Shown: in pieces, positions 33,815 through 47,162 of the stretch | Position numbering within the stretch: position 1 is the stretch's first letter | Layout: every line of letters starts with the position of its first letter | Assembly (NCBI GenBank): GCA_036362985.1 | Contig: JAYGXS010000005.1 | Coordinates: 6,446,775-6,510,774, forward strand | Reading direction: 5' to 3' | Origin: Ligula intestinalis | Taxonomy: Eukaryota; Platyhelminthes; Cestoda; Diphyllobothriidea; Diphyllobothriidae | DNA: 64,000 nt | Notes under the pieces: generated by a model | Database searches by the model: none | Told to the model about the DNA's origin: nothing | What the model saw: only the letters and a program-made list of their open reading frames with translations | Translations under genes and position numbers: made by a program

Positions 33815-34150
33815 ACTTATATCAGGGTTATGATGCGGACGTTCTTTATGCTTAACAATCAGGTTTGCTGTTTTAATGGCATTTCTAAATTTGATCCACA
33901 TGCCCATCTTCATAAGAACTAATATCCAGAAACTCATTTTTCGGTTTGCATATCTTATGATAAAGGATGTCTTTTAAAGGCCAAAATAAATGTACGCTTG
34001 ATGGATGAAAACAAAAAGACATTGAAAACGCTAGAAATCATGCCCGAATTCGAAGGATAATATTCAATAACAAGTTATCCATTAATGGTAATATCTATGA
34101 AACATTTTTGCTAAAGAATGTTTATTTGTTTTAAGAAAGTGGTTGCGTTA
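33815..34150 (+). repeat. Dispersed repeat 'R3', copy 2
   Basis: The counterpart of 8330-8760, with CGGACGTTCTTTATGCTTAA, CATGCCCATCTTCATAAGAA and CCAGAAACTCATTTTTCGG in the same order. Family unknown. Confidence 0.5.
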
Positions 34151-35039
34151 CGTTAACAAATTCAAAAAACGTTTAAGTTTATTGTTCTGAATTATGTTTT
34201 GTTTACGTCGGCGAATTTTGCCAATTATCGAGAATGATTTATTTTACTTTGCAAGTGCCTACTATTTTCTTATAAAGTTTTAAATTCCAAGAAAAGTGAC
34301 TTATTTTTATTAGTCTTCGTAAGTTTTCGTATCTGTGTTCCCGCCGGTATGCAAGTTATTATCAAACTTATAAAACCTTGGGCAATTTGCATACAGCACT
34401 CGCCATCCCGTATAAATAAGATGGCCCACTTACATGTTTTGGTTATCACCATTTTACTTAATGTAATAGGCTTATTATTCGACATACTTGTTAGAAGCTA
34501 TTTTGAATTGCTAAAAAATAAATTTTTCTTAATTTTTCGTAGAAAAATAATTATTTCCATTACCACTTAGAAAGCAGTAGAGTAAGCATTTGCCTCAATA
34601 AGGTGCTTTATGCCTCACTTATAAGGCAGCATACCTGAACAAATAGGTGCTTTTTTAAAAACTGAAATCAACCTTATGAGCGTAGATCACTTTTTTCGGA
34701 AAGAATCTGCAGGGCCAGGGAGCACTTGCACTTTCATTAACCACTGCGAACTTTTCACGCACCAAAAACATTGTTCGTCCTTCATTAGAATATTAAATCA
34801 ATCTTCTAGTTGTGCTTAAGAAACCGGGCGGAGTCTTTGGCACTATCACGGATCAGGTATCGAAGTACAACTAAATTCATTGTTCACCTACTTATAATAT
34901 TTTGCTACATTAAATAAAAATCAGAAAAATTTAATATTGACCTTTAAAAGGATATTTGAATTACAGAGAGGCCTAAATTTTAATGTAACAGGCCGACATA
35001 TGCGAAAAATTGATATTTTTTCGCAAATCGAAATTGAAC

Positions 35040-35530
35040 ATGGTGTCAGTTTATTCTCAAGTCATTACATTCATGACGGAATGCTAGCTTTGTAACGAGG
35101 ATTTTTCTGATCATTAAAATAATTGGTTAACTGTCAAATGTGGCTGCTTATGAAGTGTGCAGTTTTATCAGTGATTTTGACCGCCTTTATAACTTCGAAT
35201 ATATTTTATGGAAACTATGAGCAAAAAATTATTTTGTGTATACATTTGCTACTAAAGAACGCCTCTTTTTAAATTTTATCGTTAGAGAAATGGTATGTGT
35301 CGGTTAAAAAAACCTAATTATGAGTATGCTAAGATTGTGGGGAGGTCATTCATAGTAAATCAGATCCTTTAATTTATTAATGCTGCCTTAAATGAATACA
35401 GCGTGTTAAACATCTACTGCAATGTTTTATGAGGACATTCGGACCTTTCCTTCATATTGTAGGTGATTATCTACTTTTTCTTAAACAGAATTAACACAGC
35501 GTGCAGGCTCTAAACCTTGAACTTAAATGT
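35040..35530 (-). repeat. DR1 dispersed repeat (minus)
   Basis: On the minus strand the DR1 anchors appear in order: the ACGCTGTGTTAATTCTGTTT block followed by AAGAAAAAGT, GTTTTATGAGGACATT reversed, GGCAGCATTAATAAATTAAA, and further on the TTATAAAGGCGGTCAAAATC and AATGACTTGAGAATAAAC blocks. It is diverged but collinear. Confidence 0.5.
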
Positions 35531-35574
35531 AGCTCTCAGTAGGTTTCAAAGTTATTTGAAAATTTGGAAAAATA

Positions 35575-35965
35575 TTTAGAACCGAAAGATACCATTTGTT
35601 TGAGAAAGTAATTTAAAGAAGGCCCATGTTGTTACCAGATGAGTACAAGAAATAATATGTTCATTTACTCTAAATATATATTCAACTTTATAAAGGCAAT
35701 AAAAATAAATGAAAAAAACACAGACTTTTTAAGCAGTTACTTTTTACAGTGCATGCGTTTTGTTAGCAGACAAAAAGAAGCTCATTTAAAAGCCGCCATC
35801 CTTTCATTACCGAAATTAGTTCGGAATAGAATACACGACACTAAGGATTACGATCCTACTCAATTAATTTGGCGAATTGGATCAATCGTTCGCGTATTTT
35901 GCCGTGCTACACAAATTCTAGGCCATACTGTTTGCACACTAAATCTGCTAAATTTATATCGATTT
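35575..35965 (+). repeat. DR1 dispersed repeat, 3' part (plus)
   Basis: It starts with the ACCGAAAGATACCATTTG block, keeps TTTACAGTGCATGCGTTTTG, GCCATCCTTTCATTACCGAA and CAAATTCTAGGCCATACTGT, and faces the minus copy at 35040-35530 across about 45 bp. The 114-codon frame 35639-35983 lies wholly inside the repeat. A partly similar frame (FI.IKA.KIN.KN, then F....QKEA) occurs in the DR1 copy at 38848-39114, so DR1 may once have coded, or this is only shared DNA. Confidence 0.55.
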
Positions 35966-35999
35966 TTCCTAGAAGCAGAATAAAGTTTTACCCACATGG

Positions 36000-38815
36000 A
36001 TGATAGTCTTTCCTTTATGTTCTATGACGTCTTGGGTTGTCTGCATCGGATTTCACTGTTAAGTCAAATTTTTGTTCCTTTGATCGGGTCAAAGCAAATT
36101 TTGGGAACAAGTTGAGGCGTGAAAATAAAGAATTTTATAGAGAATACGTCGGTCATGCATAGTTTACAAATTTTCGTTTAAGTCCCTTATCATGAATCAG
36201 CATTTAGACTCTATCTGCACAGAGGCGCGCCCTGCCGTATTACTGTAAAAGCATATAGACACGACTAGTTAAGCATAATTATTCAATTTTTGACAAAAAT
36301 AAAGTTATTTCATTTGAAGTTAAGATACTTTCTACGAACGCGACAACGTCTCGATGACTTCAGTAGAGTGTATGCAGTCAGAAAAGCGTGTTATGTATGC
36401 ATTCATTGCAACCAAACATCAATTAAACTGCCTAAAAAAGCTGCTTTAACCGATATATCTTAAGATAGCGGAATTTCTCCTGTTTTCCTTTACTCAATTA
36501 CCCACTGTTACCCTGTAAAACTGTCAGGTGTTTTTACACCTGCGATGTTTTTACAGTATGTAATACAGACAGAGAGTCAGTTTGAACTAAGGCTAAATCA
36601 GGTCTGTTAAACCATAAAGCTGCTAGAGCGTTACTCTGCTACATTTAGTAAATTAAGTTATCAACAGTTACAGCTCAGATATACCATTCAATAACCCTGC
36701 AAAATACAACTTTTCAAACCGTTGAGCAATCCCAATAAGAGAAATACTGGCGGTCTGTCCAATGAAACAGCTCAATTCTCAAGTTTTTTGCATAACTAAT
36801 CCAGCTCTGTAAATGTGCTACAAAAACACATCTTAGTTCTATAAGTTGATGAAGTAACAAAGTATGCTTGCAACACGAAAGCAACCATAGAATCCTACAA
36901 TAAAGTTTTGAATCTCAGTAACAGTGTTGACGTTTTCTTTCAAGAAAATTAGAAAAAAATATTCCATCCAAAGAAATTAATGACTTAAAGAGGATTCACA
37001 CGACAAATACTGCGTTTTTAACTTTCTTTTAAGTTTTCGACGGGATTGCGATGTCCATGATTTAATGAAGCTTTGCTAGTTTACTCTTCACAGCAATGTT
37101 CTTAATAAGAATAAACAATTGAATAATGCATATCGAGAAAACACGCAGTATTTCAATTTATGTGAAAAGCGCTTAAGCTAGTCCAGTTCTGCAAAGCCCT
37201 TCGTGCTCTCCATGCTTGCTGCTCAAACTTTGGACTTATCTGTAACGTTTGTCACTGTGCGGTTTGTCTAGACATAAATGTTTACTTTTATGTTTACAGT
37301 TGTTTCCGTTTTCTTGATATATTATGACAACGTACTAAAAAACAGGATGGCTAATAAACGATTTCTGCTCCAATGTGTCGCTACTAGTTAAAAGTGTTAT
37401 TCCGAGATATGCGTTTTTTTATTTTTTTCAGATCATTATCATTTACATTAAACTTTTGAAATTGCTTAGTACTTTTTTGGGCAATAAGGGTGCGATGCTG
37501 CCAGACCAACGAATGAATTTTTTGCAGAATACAAAGATGGTGGTAGGGCTATGAGAGCAGCATAGCAGTGGGCCACCAAATTCTAATGTGGCATGTTTGT
37601 GGGATAAGATTCCCTTCGCTCCATTTTGCACCATCTGAATTACCTTTTAACAGATTGAGCAGAAAACAACTAGAAGATAAAATTCACAGACGGACTGAAC
37701 CACCCTGAATCACGTGACAGTGGTAAGAAATGATAAAAATCTGGTGGGTGATTACCATATGATTGTCAAACACAACAAACATAGTCTGTTATAAGGCACG
37801 AGGACGCATGTAGGCAAGAAATATATCCATATAAAAACGGTGCGATTTCTAAAGAAAAGACGTTCTGACCCCTCAGTCGAAAACGTTATCAAAATTGTCA
37901 AATGTTCACACATGATTTTATAGTGACTGACCATTGTCATGCAAGACAATGATACAATGAAAAAAATAGATAAACCACGACGATCGAGCTAAAACATCGA
38001 GGCAAAATGCAGCTATTTAATTAAACGACACGAGAAAAAGCATATGGCTGGCGTTACAGACTCCGTCACACCTAATTAATTGCAAACAGAAACGGGTAAT
38101 TCATTCATAAGCTTGTACAGTAGCTTAGCCAATGCATATCTTTAATGATAAACAACCCTCCCACTTTAAAAGATGGCCACCTGCTTATGCGCTAATTTCT
38201 TGATGACTGACGTGCGGGTCGCGACTTACTGAATTTTTCATCACCCGTGCTAGGTTTGGGCATAATGGTCGCTCGGCTAACCGGTTTCCTGGCGTTGCCA
38301 TTAGATTACGTGTTCGTCTCAGAGTTCTCCCAGTGGAAATTTGTTTGAGTACAACTGAGCTCCAGTATCAGAGTTAGGCAGCCATAAGGAAATCACTACG
38401 AAAGTACACCTAGGGTACTGAGTACCATAATCTAATAATGAATAACTCTTGCCAATGTTTGACCTTACAGGAGCGAACCAAACAGTAAGACAGCATTTGA
38501 GTTGACTTGGCGACTTGTGCTCCCTTTGACCTTAACTTTTGAAATGTTCGAATTAAATGGATGAAGTGGTATTTGGCAATAATTATATCTGAATACAAAA
38601 ACTATTAAAGGCAACAGTCAGTAATTGCTAGTAAAAACCAAAAAAATGTGTCGAATACTATGGTACACGCGATACAGTGCAGCAACTTGTCAGAGCAAAG
38701 CAGCTTATAATTAATAAGCCAATAAATACAAAGCCTGGCCAAATTTTGTTAAATCGGTCATGAGGAAAATAGTACGAAGTACCACCAAAGGTATTAGGTA
38801 CCGATAAAAAAAAAT
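36000..38815. other. Unassigned, no gene seen
   Basis: Long AT-rich stretch. A small GC-richer patch at 38190-38310 has a polar minus frame (PVSRATIMPKPSTGDEKF) ending at a GTAAGT donor-like site, which I consider too short to call. Confidence 0.3.
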
Positions 38816-38819
38816 CGGA

Positions 38820-39125
38820 ATTTTTTTAACTTTTATTTATAAGGGTCTTAATGAACACCCGAATCTACAAACATACAGTATGACTCAGAATTCATGCAAA
38901 ATTCCAGCCTTTGTGAAAGACTGATAGTCATACACTCATCGACATCTTGTGCAGACTGTTTTAAGTTGTATCGTTTAATAAAAGAATGTCGGTTTTTTAA
39001 AGCTTCTTTCTGAGTGTTTACGAAAAGAATGTACTGTAAATATGCATTTTTATCATTGATTTTCACTGCCTTTATGCATATAAATATATGTTTTTGAAAA
39101 CATGCAAGGACCAAATGTTAATTTG
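38820..39125 (-). repeat. DR1 dispersed repeat (minus)
   Basis: The minus text carries TATATTTATATGCATAAAGG, GTGAAAATCAATGATAAAAA, ACACTCAGAAAGAAGC and GACATTCTTTTATTAAACGA. It lies back to back with the plus-strand DR1 part starting at 39180. Confidence 0.5.
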
Positions 39126-39179
39126 ACTGGATTATTAGCAAAATACGCCTTGCTTAAATTTCATACTCTAATAAGGAGC

Positions 39180-39410
39180 AGCTTTCGGTGTTAAATTTTT
39201 TTCTAAATTTCAGAAAAATTTTGCAGCCTACCGACTACTGTATCCGAATAAAAGTTTTTCACATACCACGCTGTTAACATCTCTCTGAAGGAAAATAACG
39301 CCTTAACCTACGGTTTGATGAAGAAGTGAAAAGGTTTTTATGAAATGTTGCAAAAGATTTTGACCATACAGCATACATTATTGGCACTACCAAAAATTAA
39401 AGGATACGAT
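39180..39410 (+). repeat. DR1 dispersed repeat, 5' half
   Basis: It carries CCACGCTGTTAACATCTCTC, then AAGGAAAATAACG, a GAAATGTTGCAAAAGATTTT block, GCATACATTATTGGCACTAC and GGATACGATG. The matching 3' half resumes only at about 39960. Confidence 0.5.
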
Positions 39411-39955
39411 GTACTACGACGTACTACGAATACTACGAATACTTGGCTATCTGCATACCTTGATTAACCCGCTAGCAACGATCTTATCACCTAGACGTGA
39501 CGGCCTAAAAATTCACCCTTGGTTCAACCCAAAGCGTACTGTCGATGATTTGGACGGATGTCCCTGTTTTTCCAGGTCCGTTGGCGGACTCTGCAATCAG
39601 CACGGAAGAATCAGGACGTGGCTTTCACACAGTGATATTCCTGAGAACCTTTGCAATGCTATCCGGTTGGAACCCCTTTTTTTCCCTAAATACCACGCAT
39701 TACCCCCACAAGAGCAACAGTTTTTCTCCTAAAAATCGCTGAGGAGTTTTTTTCACTCTATGCTCCATTTTTCATCCTATGACACTGGACAACTGGCCTC
39801 CCAAACATTCTGAGAAACAAACTTGCTGCTACCGCTCCGCATATGTACAAATAGGACACTCAAATGATTTTTTCCTACATATCCCTCAGTATACTTAAAC
39901 TGATGCTAATACTGAAATACCTTATAGTCATAAAAGGTCACATAATTATAAATCA
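39411..39955. other. Sequence separating two halves of a DR1 copy
   Basis: About 540 bp of non-DR1 sequence sits where a DR1 copy is interrupted. 39409-39732 has a 107-codon plus frame with no recognisable motif, and a second frame overlaps it. It could be an insertion, but I found no terminal repeats or target duplication. Confidence 0.35.
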
Positions 39956-39959
39956 ATTT

Positions 39960-40220
39960 AAAACCACAAGTAACTTGTTCTTTAAGATTTAACTAAGGAA
40001 ATACGGCAACATTATATATCCATGACCATTTTTTACAGAAAGCAATTTTTTAGTCTACAAAAAGCAGCGCGTTTAAAGTGAGCATCCTAGTGTGACGAAA
40101 ATAACTTGAAAAAGGCTACACAATAATAAGTATTATAACCTTACTCAATGCCAATCAGTGACTAGGGCAGAATCCTTCGCCAAAAACGGCATGTTGCCTG
40201 AGTTCTCAGTACTATTTTAT
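39960..40220 (+). repeat. DR1 dispersed repeat, 3' half
   Basis: It contains CATTTTTTACAGAAAGCAAT, GAGCATCCTAGTGTGACGAA and AAGTATTATAACCTTACTCA followed by ATGCCAATCAG. It completes the 5' half at 39180-39410 after the intervening sequence. Confidence 0.55.
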
Positions 40221-41420
40221 ATGTATACCGCATAAGAATAGGCGATTAGTGCCACAAATGTTTACTACGTAGGATTTACGCTACCAATATATCAAAATCC
40301 TTCGTAAATGTAAAATCACAAACAAAATTGGGATTCATTTGGCTTTTTCTGTTCAGTCATACATGTCAAGCACATCCATTATCATCAGTCTACAGTAGCA
40401 GATATTTTGAGGTGGATAGAATACCAGACGATCGTCGTTTAAGAGGGTATTCATGACGTTCGTGTAACTTATTATCATCAGAATCAGTGATAATGTAAAA
40501 AGATAATCTTTCAAAAGTAGATCATGAATGGCCAGCCCATTCAGAATACATTTATAGAAGCCAAAAAACTGCTTAGTGATTACCGTTTAGGGTTTTTCCT
40601 TTCTGCTTGAAGTACGGTAAATATATTTAAAGACAACAACCATTGACCTTGAATTGCTTTTAGCAAGCATTATTGACTTCAGGCATAATATTATAAGTCC
40701 TGCATACCTTAGTACGTGTAAATGAAAACGTTATACTCTCTAAAATTTCTTAGAAAAGAAATACTTGAATCTATTAGGTCCGCCACATAATTTTGACTTG
40801 ATGCAATTTTACTATACTAACTTCATCTCTTTTCCAGCAAAAAGCTGGCATTCATCCAAGGAGAAAAAGGCTTTGCCCGAAATGTGCGTTGCTTTGCACA
40901 AAACTCCCACGGGAAATCATAAAGCATCCTCTACCTTCTAATTCTTGCACTTTAAAATACGTTTTTTTATTGGAAAGCTTGAAATATCAAACAGCAGACC
41001 GAGTGAAGTGAGGCATGGATTTAAGGATAGCACAGCCTGCATGCACGAAACCACGGCGGCGATATCATATCACTAGAAAATGTTGTCATAACCTTTAACT
41101 GTTCACAGTATATCTACTTTGACTCTCATAATTCCATGGGCAATATATAAGTTCGATTTTCCATATTATTGATCTATTACTATATGTTGTATTTTAATAC
41201 TTTCAGAATCAACTGAAAATGGAAATTTTTGTCTTTTATTGTATTTCCCGAGTAAAATTTCAGTGTTTTTATTTCCTGCATCCCATGGCTAAAAAGTAAT
41301 AAAACAACGCTCTGCCACAAGGACCACATGGACTATGGATGCTCATAAGCTCTATACGACAGAAGTAAGAGCTAGTTAAGGACATTTTGGATACCAAAAT
41401 TTCAGTTGTTGAAGATGAGT
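40221..41420. other. Unassigned, no gene seen
   Basis: Anonymous AT-rich DNA between a DR1 copy and MITE-like copy C. Confidence 0.3.
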
Positions 41421-41428
41421 TCAAAGCC

Positions 41429-41740
41429 TGTTGAGCTCCGGATCAATTTGCTTATCGTCCTGAGCTTTCAGGTTCTTGTGGGCTTCTGTTTGGAGTGATA
41501 AATGCCTCCACAAAATGCAAGCAGCAGTTACAAGAAGCAGAAACCAGTCAACCTTTAATAGAAAAGGAAGACAAGGGAACTTTTTTACTACCAGTGTCGG
41601 CCGTGCAGATATGCCTGCGGTGGGCGATTTATGTGGGCGCCAGCTCAATAAATCTGTTCAATGAGTTGTCCTTCGAGGCCCACGCTTTAATTAGTTTGCG
41701 TCCTGTCTTACTGCTTGCGTGAGCAATTATCCTCCCCGGC
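41429..41740 (+). mobile_element. MITE-like family, 3'-truncated (copy C)
   Basis: The segment starts with TTGAGCTCCGGATCAATTTG, followed by CCTGAGCTTTCAGG. It keeps the family interior landmarks GTGTCGGCCGTGCAGATATG and CAATGAGTTGTCCTTCGAGG, and CTGTCTTACTGCTTG near the end. It fades out around 41740 with no matching right terminal repeat, so the right end is missing or very diverged. Confidence 0.55.
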
Positions 41741-42774
41741 TGCGAAATTAAAATATTGGCCTCCCTTATCGGTGTGGGCGTCCACTTGTGGCGATGCGTC
41801 ACCCCGTCTGGCAGCTAGCTTATGCTCGTGTATGCGCGAACCGAGCGTGCGTGTATTTTGCTCTCTATAGTTCTAAGGACAAATTTATTATGCAGTGCGA
41901 CTTTCTACCCTCGATTGTTCATTGTGGTACTGCCGGTCTTTTATTTTCATTACCCGTCTGCGCATTAAATATTTGGGATAGTGTGCATATCCGATACCTA
42001 ATCCCGCAGCGATGAGCTCGGTCCATGCTGATATATCCTCGATGTCGGCTCCTGCCTCCACACATGTTGCTTCTGTTTAATGGAAGCTTTTATCTCTGAC
42101 GATAGACTCCCACAATATTCAAAAATGTCAAGCCAATAAACAAATTATTCAAGTACTTCAACACGCTTTTTCCTTTTATCCATGCAAATACGTGGAACCC
42201 AAACACTTTCATCAATTCACTTTAGTTTTTAACTTGAGTGCGTTAAATTACAGTCGGCGCCGAAAATGCAATGTGCCCCACTTATACCCTATTTATATGC
42301 GATGCATATGGCTGACATAGCTTCCGAAAAATTGCTTGAAACCGTAAGAATTGCATTTCAAGGTATTTTTTTACAATTTCTGAAAAACTAGTGTCTATAT
42401 CATCGATATTCCTGTCAACAATTAATAAAGATGATCCTTCAGCCTACTACGTTGTAAACGTACATCAAAAGGTCGTAGTTCCCTGGCGGTCTCGCTTACT
42501 CTTGTTCAGAGTCTGCGCTTGGGTTGAACTCTGTCAGCACGCTTAATAATAGGCATATTGGCGAGTACAATATGGCTTTTTGTATTATGCTTTGTGCTTA
42601 CTTCTTTTTTGTTAGATGTTTTTGTTTCAGCGAATTCATTATTTTCAAAGGGTTATTTAAAGGAACGAAAGCCAATCAATACAGACTGACGCAAACGGTA
42701 ACCACTGATTAGCATTCACAATAACAGACTTTCGATTTTTTACGTACTTTTGCTATTCAATTTTTCCTCAACAC

Positions 42775-42915
42775 ATTAGCACAAGTCTGACGATGACCTG
42801 GGCAAAAAGCGCTTAAAATACACTGAAAAAAGCCGTTTTAGTTTTCCAAAGAATGGTTTTCATTTAAATTATATTTCTTAAGATACCCTGTTTCCGATTC
42901 CTTTCAATTACATTT
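42775..42915 (+). repeat. Penelope-like family 3' flank fragment
   Basis: The text AAGTCTGACGATGACCTGGG, then CCAAAGAATGGTTTTC and ATATTTCTTAAGATACCCTG, matches the 3' flank of the copies at 13.6 and 25.3 kb. No coding part is attached: it is a 5'-truncated or leftover end. Confidence 0.45.
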
Positions 42916-42919
42916 GGCT

Positions 42920-45900
42920 TTGTGTGTTTTAACCATGTTCGAATTCATGACATTATCATTCGCATTTGTACTTATAAGATGAATGCAGCAGGAAATATCA
43001 GGTTATTTCATCGCTGCGCTATTTTCTCAAATAATAACAATGTTTCTTTAGGAATTCAACACGTGATATTTGGCTCTATAAAATAATTATCAGGTAGGTA
43101 TCAACTACAGATATCACGATAAAAGAAGCAGCAATTACGGTCTTACATGCAGATACGTTTGGTTCTAAGCTGTAAGGTGCTAGTGCACAGCCACGCCTGA
43201 ACCCTGTGTTGTTTTGAAATAAAACAACTTAACAATTTTTCTGATGTTTAATATATGTCATTTTTTGAAAATTTGTTCAGTGAATGGTTTCTATAAAATT
43301 CATTCATTGAATGCACGCGTTACTTGACAATTATTTTGCATACTTGATCTGCCTACGACGCTCAACACGGATATGGTCAAATATTTTACAGAATTTTTTC
43401 ACCAAAATCCATTGTGCCATTAATTTTTTAACGTCTTATGCTAATTCCTCTTTTTTTACGAAAGAAACAGGACAAATGTGTCCATGGATCTCACTAAATT
43501 GACAACAATAAAAGATGCAAAATGTTGTTCAAAGCGTGCGCAATTTATGGTACCTTTAATGGAAAATAAGTTACTAAGAACCATGATGTCAAAAAACTTG
43601 ACAAGGTACGACGCAAACTTATTCATCTGGCAGGCTATTGTGAAAATCAACGTAGATTTTTATCGTTTTTGATCCTAGTAAGTACAAACAGTATTTCTAT
43701 AAAAATAAAAGCAACATTACGTTAAATAGCTATGATTGGACCGTTTACATTATTTTGGAATGTAATAGGTCAAATTCTTAAATTGATCGCTTTGCGGGAA
43801 ACAAACAGCTCTCACCTCTGCAATAAACATATTGTTTGGATGTAAGAATTTTCTATAACAAAATATTTTTTGCAAATACATCTCTGCTAGATTATCATCT
43901 CGGAAAATTCATTGGAATGAACAATTCAGAATGGTCCACAGGCCATCAAAATACTTCATTGAATAAAGTGAACTTAGAATTCAAATATGCTTTTGTGGTA
44001 TGCATTTATGAATTGGCTTGTACGCGACGTTATCATTTTCATTACAGTCAAACAGCAAACAATTTTCTGTCAAACCAGTAAATTACATAGTTTTATATAT
44101 TTTTCAGATTTATTTGCAAATTTACTGGCATTTTTAAGCTCCAGCACAGCTTTACTTAACAATCGTACAGTCAGTGCGTGCTCACATTTCGGTAAAATAA
44201 GACAACGCCATTTATTATACCGGTAGATAATATATGTAAATATTTAACCAATAAAATTAAATAAATCGGTCAAAATTTTGAAAAGTTGATGTTTTTTACA
44301 CCTTTATGATGAGAAAATACGAATATTTAAAAGCGACGACATTCCCCCATATACATGTTGCTGACTTAAATGTTACCTCTGTTTTCTAGGTTTTGTCAAG
44401 ACAACAATTGAACAAGTGGTTATAAACCATGCAAATTTGGATTGAAGAGTTGTATCCTTAAGCCAGACATTCCAGTTTAAAGAAAGTGCAAATCATGTGA
44501 TGCTAAGGACTTTTTCTTTAAAAAGCTCGACTTATCTGCATTATTGTCCCAACGTTAGTATAAATGGCACGCAGGTGTAAGAGTTGCAAATAATAATTAT
44601 GCAGCACACGCTTACTTGTGTTTTAATTTATGAGCTTCAGTTATCCTTCATAAGCAATAGGACATAACTTGTTGCCTTGAGTAACAATTTGTGCACTCTG
44701 TGGACCTTGTTTGCGATTTCTTAAGTTTTTTTGACAAACCACATGTCAGACCGCTACTAAACCCAAATTTTTTCCCGCCGCTATTGAGTGATTAGTAGAA
44801 AGACTAATAGATTTTCCACGCTTTTTAAGAGTTCAAAAGTAAATTACAAGATAAAAAACACTTCAATTAAAGTAGTTATAACCAAAACTTAGAAAGAGGA
44901 CAAATAGTACGAATTATTTAGATAGCAAAGCTGCAGAATGACTATCAAAACGCCTTGATCTTTTCGTCTAAAGCTATGTGGAAATTGTGTGTTTAGAAAA
45001 TATACGAATGCAATCCTCCCAAAACTTGTTTAAAAAACAAAGACTTCAAATTATTAAACGTAGGAGAGTGTTTGACAGAACATTGTCCTCGTAATTTTAG
45101 AAATAAGAAACTTAGGCAAACACTTTGAACTTCTAAATGTAAGTCACAAAATAGTGTTTATACATTTGAGCTGAATGAAATCGAGGAATGCCTAATAACA
45201 TAATAGTTATTGCAGGTCTGCCTGGATATAAATCTAGGCTGCATTACTCTTTGGGCATAAGTGGGCATGCATCGAAAATATATACGTATATGTACCTAGC
45301 GTCGATAAAATTAAAAAAATAAAACCTTAATCAGAATTGATTGTTCTGGTTATATCGGTTCAAAGCCACTAGCTACGATTATGTTATTCCCGCAAGTTGC
45401 CCAACAATGTCAGCAGTAGTTCTACTCATGGTGCATGCGGGTGAATATAAACCTTTTAATCTACATCAAGTGCTTAAAATTACATGTTTTTATGCCTTAA
45501 AGATGATGTATCACAATCTCATGTTTCCAGGACCCTCCAGTAGCTGAAAGCCGAGAATAACTCGTAAGATTTTTACGATTTTGTCATAATTATGTCTTAT
45601 TGAACGGCCTAATTGATTATCAGCTAATCTAGAAATATGATACAGGAATTTAATGCAACATCGTGGTGTAAATTTGAAGCAGTTTTTTTAAAATATATTT
45701 TGTCTTAGTTTATTGATTTGTTGAGAAAGTTTGTAAGTCAGAGACCCTCTTACGCAAAACCATACCATTTCTTCGTTAGTTTTTTGACGAAAAGCCTTCA
45801 AGAAGATCACAGAAAAAACCATTTCGTCGCCTGCGGTTTGCTATAGAAGACCATGAATGTTGGAGATCAGAATTTTATACAAACCCCTTTGGAAATTTGG

Positions 45901-46915
45901 GTAAAAGCAAGTGCAAAAACCACGCTGTTTCCCGAAAAAAGGGCACATTTCACGTTTAAAGGTATTTCTTGTGAAGCTCTGATTTCTACCACACAAGCCA
46001 CATTTTCAACACATTTGCCTGTAGTTTGTTTGATTAAACCAAGAATTTGGACTGCAAACACAAAAACTCATATGTTAGTTCAGATGGACGCTCAGAAAAA
46101 AAGCTACACTAATCGTGACGCATGCGATAAATAGTGTCATTCGTAAATATCGTTTCCGCCACTGCGTATTTATGAAACGAAACTGAAAAACGCTGAAAAG
46201 CTTTCGCAGTATAATGTTATTTATTAGACATCTCCGTTGTGCGTTTGTAAACTTAGTATGGTCACTTAATTAAGCAACTTAGGAACACACTCTAACTGAC
46301 ACAGGGCGAAAAAATAACGAATCTCATATTCGGCACATATTTTATGATTATTAAGGGGCACTTCAAAATACTGATCACAGTTTCCGATTTGACTTGGTCT
46401 AGCTTTCAAAAAATGGAGAATGTTAATTGCTAAACAAATTTAATATTTACTTTTCCATTTTTTAAAAGATTAACACACATTTAAGTGTTTTTATTGTCAT
46501 TTTAAATCTTAAGTGCATTCGTTGCGGTCGGTTGGTGAGGGATTATCATGATTTAATGGATATGCACATTTTTTCGAATAAGGTAGTGCACCGTTATTCT
46601 GCTGCGTTCTCTTTTCCCCTTTTCTAGTAATTTTACGATAAGTTTTGAGTTTAATTCGGAAGTGGGGACGTGTTCCATCGCAAACCGCCAAGGGTTGGCT
46701 GTGTGCTGATATTATCTTATAAGCTTATTCCTCTGTTGCAAAAATGACCAAACGTACTCTGCCAAAGGAACGTGGGTATGCAAATTGCAACTCAGCTCGG
46801 CATCTTTAAGTTCACAAATCTAGTGTTAGCAATAAATAACACCCACATCAAAACTGCGTTGGTATAATCATACAAAATAAGAGTTCGTCAACTAGATGTA
46901 GAGGAGAGAAAGAAG
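42920..46915. other. Unassigned, no gene seen
   Basis: Four kilobases of anonymous AT-rich DNA. Frames of up to 93 codons (45853-46134) lack motifs. A possible 44-nt microexon (acceptor CATCTGGCAG, donor CTA/GTAAGT near 43675) is noted but not called. Confidence 0.3.
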
Positions 46916-46920
46916 CATGT

Positions 46921-46950
46921 GGTTTTATCAAGTGAGCACGTGATAAAACC
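46921..46950. repeat. 30-bp near-perfect palindrome
   Basis: GGTTTTATCA and TGATAAAACC pair perfectly. With one mismatch the arms extend inward to GTG/CAC around a 2-nt centre. It lies 14 bp before a TA repeat and the SINE copy. Confidence 0.75.
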
Positions 46951-46960
46951 TGTTTGCCAC

Positions 46961-46963
<3 letters not shown>

Positions 46964-47000
<37 letters not shown>
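46964..47000. repeat. (AT)n dinucleotide repeat
   Basis: An uninterrupted alternating AT run that abuts the 3' tail of the minus-strand SINE that follows. Confidence 0.95.
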
Positions 47001-47003
<3 letters not shown>

Positions 47004-47162
47004 TGGATCCGACAAAGACAAGGGAAACCGGAATGGCCATTTCTGGCTTGTAAGCCGTCATCAGCCAGTCATACCCAATCTCAGGGGTCGGAACCCCGAG
47101 ATTCGAACCCGGGACCTTTGGTCATTGGCTTTACCACCCTACCTCGGCACCACGGGCTCGTT
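47001..47162 (-). mobile_element. tRNA-derived SINE, full copy
   Basis: Read on the minus strand it starts GAGCCCGTGGTGCCGAGGTA (tRNA-like with an A-box) and continues to GGTTCGAATCTCGG (a perfect pol III B-box). A body then follows with GGGTATGACTGGCTGATGAC, GGCTTACAAGCCAGAAATGG and CTTTGTCGGATCCACTC. The tail joins an (AT)n run. At least five other copies or fragments occur in the window (47315, 51921, 52637, 63321, 63533), so it is an abundant family. Pol III transcription is inferred from the boxes. Confidence 0.8.

Noticed and set aside
39411..39740. Minus-strand exon with a GTGCTGATTGCAG acceptor and P-loop-like GPGKTGTS
   Set aside because: Only about 25 codons, two other frames also partly open, and the segment lies inside a split repeat; no domain can be supported.
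43631..43675. 44-nt microexon (YCENQRRFLSFL) with good splice sites
   Set aside because: Too short to separate from chance without transcripts.
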